Shown here in pieces: positions 42,728 to 45,115 of a DNA stretch of 45,115 nucleotides (its first letter is position 1; each line of letters starts with the position of its first letter). Origin of the DNA: Pelagibacteraceae bacterium AG-430-P08 (GTDB taxonomy: Bacteria > Pseudomonadota > Alphaproteobacteria > Pelagibacterales > Pelagibacteraceae); contig QCOL01000009.1 of the NCBI GenBank assembly GCA_003212925.1, forward strand, positions 1 through 45,115, written 5' to 3'. The translations under genes were made by a program, and so were the position numbers. The notes beneath the pieces are model-generated. The model was not told the DNA's origin. It made no database searches and saw only the letters and a program-made list of their open reading frames with translations.

Positions 42728-42739
42728 CTAATAATTTTT

Positions 42740-43972
42740 TTAAAAAACTTCTTTATAAGTTTTATTTAAAATATTTTTTCCAATCAAATATAAACTTTTT
42801 TTTATTTTATTAGATTGACTTTTATTTTTAAAAGTTAAACTTAGTAAATTTGCTAAATTTTTGTGATTAGTTACCCTTTTAGATAAATTTTTATTTTTTA
42901 AGAACCAATAGATTTCTTTAAAATTAGATATATTTGGACCATGAAATATGTTGCATCCATATCTTACAGCCTCTAATGGATTTTGCCCACCATGATTTAT
43001 CATCGAACCTCCCAAAAAAACATTTTTACATACTTTATAGAATGATTTTGTTTTGCCATAAGAGTTCACCAAATAAACATCCGTATTAGAACTTATTTTT
43101 CTTTTAGGTTCATCTAAGTGTACTTTAAGTTTAAGACTCATTAGCTCTTTTTTAATGGAATTAACTCTATTAATATGTCTTGGTATAATTATTGTTAAAA
43201 TATTTTTATATTTCTTATTAAGATGTAAATGAGTTTGGCCACAAAATTTTTCCTCATTATAGTGAGTGCTTGAGGCACACCATAAATTTTTTGATTTAGC
43301 AAAATTTGTAAAATCTTTGTCTAAGAGCGGGCTAGCAATTTCTGACTGACTGAATTTAATATTCCCAAAAAATTTGATATTTTGCGCTCCCAGCTTTCTG
43401 AGATATCTTTTTGACTCTAAACTTGACGACAAGCAAAGATTGAATTTATTGAACAATGTTTTTGCAAAATTTGGAAAAACTAACCACCTTTGGAATGTTT
43501 TTTTTGTTATTCTACCGTTTAAAAGAATCATCGGAACCTTTTTGTTATATAAATTATTTATTGTGTTTGGCCATATTTCAGAGTCTATGAAAAAAACTTT
43601 CGATGGTTTCCAATGATTAATAAATTTTTTAGAAATAAAATTACAATCTATAGGAAAAAACTGATGAATTGTTTTCCTAAATCTAAATTTTTTTATTATA
43701 CTTGATGAGCTTACAGTATTAGAGGTAATTAGAATTTGTTTAATATCTTTATTTTTTTCAAATTTTTCAATTAAAGGTATTACACTTTGTATTTCCCCAA
43801 CACTTGCCCCATGAAACCAAATTAATTTTCCAGATTTTTTTTTTTTCGAAAAAAAACCTAATTTTTCTATAAATCTGTTTGGATCCTCTTTTTTTTTAAT
43901 AAGTCTTAAAATTAATATGATTGGAGAGAAAAAAAAAATAATGTTTATTAAAGTTCTATAGATGAAAAGCAT
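42740..43972 (-). CDS. waaA: 3-deoxy-D-manno-octulosonic acid (Kdo) transferase
   Basis: The 410-residue GT-B enzyme starts with a membrane anchor. It carries 'WFHGASVGEIQSVIPLI' (about 53-69), the acceptor/catalytic Glu block, 'NGRITKKTFQRW' and 'VFLGGSMINHGGQNPLEAV' (about 318-336), the CMP-Kdo binding motif. It transfers Kdo to the lipid IVA precursor at the inner face. Its start overlaps the msbA stop codon by one base (TAATG). Whether it adds one or two Kdo units cannot be read from the sequence. Confidence 0.94.
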   Translation of the reverse strand: MLFIYRTLINIIFFFSPIILILRLIKKKEDPNRFIEKLGFFSKKKKSGKLIWFHGASVGEIQSVIPLIEKFEKNKDIKQILITSNTVSSSSIIKKFRFRKTIHQFFPIDCNFISKKFINHWKPSKVFFIDSEIWPNTINNLYNKKVPMILLNGRITKKTFQRWLVFPNFAKTLFNKFNLCLSSSLESKRYLRKLGAQNIKFFGNIKFSQSEIASPLLDKDFTNFAKSKNLWCASSTHYNEEKFCGQTHLHLNKKYKNILTIIIPRHINRVNSIKKELMSLKLKVHLDEPKRKISSNTDVYLVNSYGKTKSFYKVCKNVFLGGSMINHGGQNPLEAVRYGCNIFHGPNISNFKEIYWFLKNKNLSKRVTNHKNLANLLSLTFKNKSQSNKIKKSLYLIGKNILNKTYKEVF

Positions 43973-45115
43973 TACATCTTAATTTGTTTATTATAAAAGT
44001 TCTTATAAATTGATGAGTTTTTCATTAGTTCATCATGACTGCCTTCAGCCGCAACTTTGCCAGAGTCTATTACATATATTTTATTTGAGTTTAGTATTGT
44101 CGATAGTCTATGAGCTATGACAATAGTTGTTCTATTTTTTGTAAGATAACTGATTGCTTTTTGTATTTTATCCTCTGTTTCAGCATCAAGTGAAGAGGTA
44201 GCTTCATCTAGTAAAATGATTTTACTTTTTTTGAGGATCGCTCTTGCAATTGATAATCTTTGTTTTTCACCACCAGATAATCTGATCCCATTTTCACCAA
44301 TCTTTGTGTCATATTTATCTCTTAATTTTTCAATAAATTCGGACGCAAATGAGAGTTTTGCTGCATTGTAGATATCCTCATCACTTGCATCCATATCAGC
44401 ATAAGCAATATTATTTTTTATTGTGTCATCAAATAAATTTGTATCTTGGCTCACAAATGAAATTTGATTTCTTAAAGATTTAATTTTTGTTTTATAAATT
44501 GATTGATTATCAATAATTATATCACCTTTGTGTGCATCATATATTCTTGGAATTAAATTTAGAATTGTAGATTTACCACTTCCACTATGGCCAACTAGCG
44601 CTGTCATTTTTCCACCATACATTTTTAAACTTATATTTTTTAAAGTAACTTTTGGTAAATTTTCATTTCTTAAATTATCATATGAAAATTCTATATTTTT
44701 AAATTCAATATTTCCATTTTCTAAAGTTAAGTCTTTATCACTACTGTTTTGCTTAAGCTCTGATTTCTCATCAATAATTGGAAGAATTCTTTTTGCTGAT
44801 ACGAGGCCGTTATTAATAACTATATTTAGAGTAGCCAAAGATCGAACAGGTTGATATGCAAGCATCATTGCTGCTAAGAAAGAAAAAAAGTTACTAATAT
44901 CTATCTCATCATTCATTATTAATCTTCCAGTAAAATAAATTAATATTGCTATTATAATACCAGTCATTGTCTCCATAATCGGAGAAGCTCTGACAAATAC
45001 AATTGCCATTTTTCTACTTTTTTCTTTTACATTATTTAAAAAAATTTGAGCACGATCTTTTTCATAAGTCTCTTTTTGAAATATTTTTATGAGTTTGTGA
45101 TTTTTAAAAACTTCA
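43972..45115 (-). CDS. msbA: MsbA-like lipid A ABC exporter, 5' end outside window
   Basis: The frame is open up to the right edge of the window, so the visible 381 residues are the C-terminal part. The ATG at 45009 is internal: upstream codons continue with charged helix residues such as 'KETYEKDRAQIF'. The transmembrane end 'METMTGIIIAILIYFTGRL' is followed by a nucleotide-binding domain with Walker A 'GHSGSGKST', Q-loop 'FVSQDTNLF', signature 'LSGGEKQRLSIARA', Walker B 'IILLDEATSSLD' and H-loop 'IAHRLST'. The arrangement of one TMD fused to one NBD makes it a half-transporter. Being the first gene of the waaA-lpxK-acyltransferase operon supports an MsbA role in lipid A flipping. Confidence 0.92.
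   Translation of the reverse strand, partial: EVFKNHKLIKIFQKETYEKDRAQIFLNNVKEKSRKMAIVFVRASPIMETMTGIIIAILIYFTGRLIMNDEIDISNFFSFLAAMMLAYQPVRSLATLNIVINNGLVSAKRILPIIDEKSELKQNSSDKDLTLENGNIEFKNIEFSYDNLRNENLPKVTLKNISLKMYGGKMTALVGHSGSGKSTILNLIPRIYDAHKGDIIIDNQSIYKTKIKSLRNQISFVSQDTNLFDDTIKNNIAYADMDASDEDIYNAAKLSFASEFIEKLRDKYDTKIGENGIRLSGGEKQRLSIARAILKKSKIILLDEATSSLDAETEDKIQKAISYLTKNRTTIVIAHRLSTILNSNKIYVIDSGKVAAEGSHDELMKNSSIYKNFYNKQIKM

Overview
The window is about 45 kb of very AT-rich, tightly packed bacterial chromosome. Genes abut or overlap, no intergenic stretch exceeds about 275 bases, and there are no insertion sequences, phage genes, CRISPR arrays, rRNAs or tRNAs that I can see. The extreme lysine/asparagine/isoleucine-rich protein composition, the alphaproteobacterial gene order (groESL, HAD hydrolase, ribF, ileS, lspA, bamF-like) and the lipid A block msbA-waaA-lpxK-lpxL-like point to a streamlined marine alphaproteobacterium of the SAR11/Pelagibacterales type. 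That assignment is inferred from style and gene content, not from a marker-gene search.

Layout. 0-10 kb: the end of a sugar-1-phosphate nucleotidyltransferase; gpmA; a VanZ-like membrane protein overlapping a lysozyme-fold lipoprotein; a minus-strand operon msrA-sseA-RND adaptor-RND pump; then a DMT transporter with an AlkA-type DNA glycosylase. 9-15 kb: a surface-sugar pair (GT17-type glycosyltransferase divergent from an 846-residue dehydratase/epimerase-cupin-C-methyltransferase fusion) and a purine salvage pair (phosphoribosyltransferase and AzgA-type permease) converging on one terminator. 15-23 kb: small heat shock protein, oligopeptidase B, membrane-anchored J-protein, GT9 glycosyltransferase, DapA-like aldolase, cyclopropane fatty acid synthase, and an unknown protein with a polylysine tail and coiled coil. 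23-32 kb: tldD-pmbA-FAD oxidoreductase, YczE-like membrane protein, typA, a previously easy-to-miss 38-codon basic ORF, and groEL-groES. 32-45 kb: the operon HAD-ribF-ileS-lspA-bamF-like-pgi, then rsmD and purD, a DUF2093 protein, and the lipid A operon, cut off by the window end in msbA.

Regulation. Two promoters with the same heat-shock (sigma-32 type) architecture, both with a 13-base spacer, lie upstream of the small heat shock gene and of groES. The small heat shock leader also ends in a short hairpin that buries the Shine-Dalgarno sequence with a central G-G mismatch, which resembles the ROSE class of RNA thermometers. Many same-strand genes share bases of stop and start codons (TAATG, TGATG), and eight of eleven convergent pairs overlap at their 3' ends.

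Most of the window is ordinary core genome. The items I think deserve a second look are the triple-domain sugar fusion, the ROSE-like leader, an efflux adaptor that has lost its helical hairpin, the polylysine/coiled-coil protein with its small membrane partner, and the 38-residue basic ORF between two terminators.
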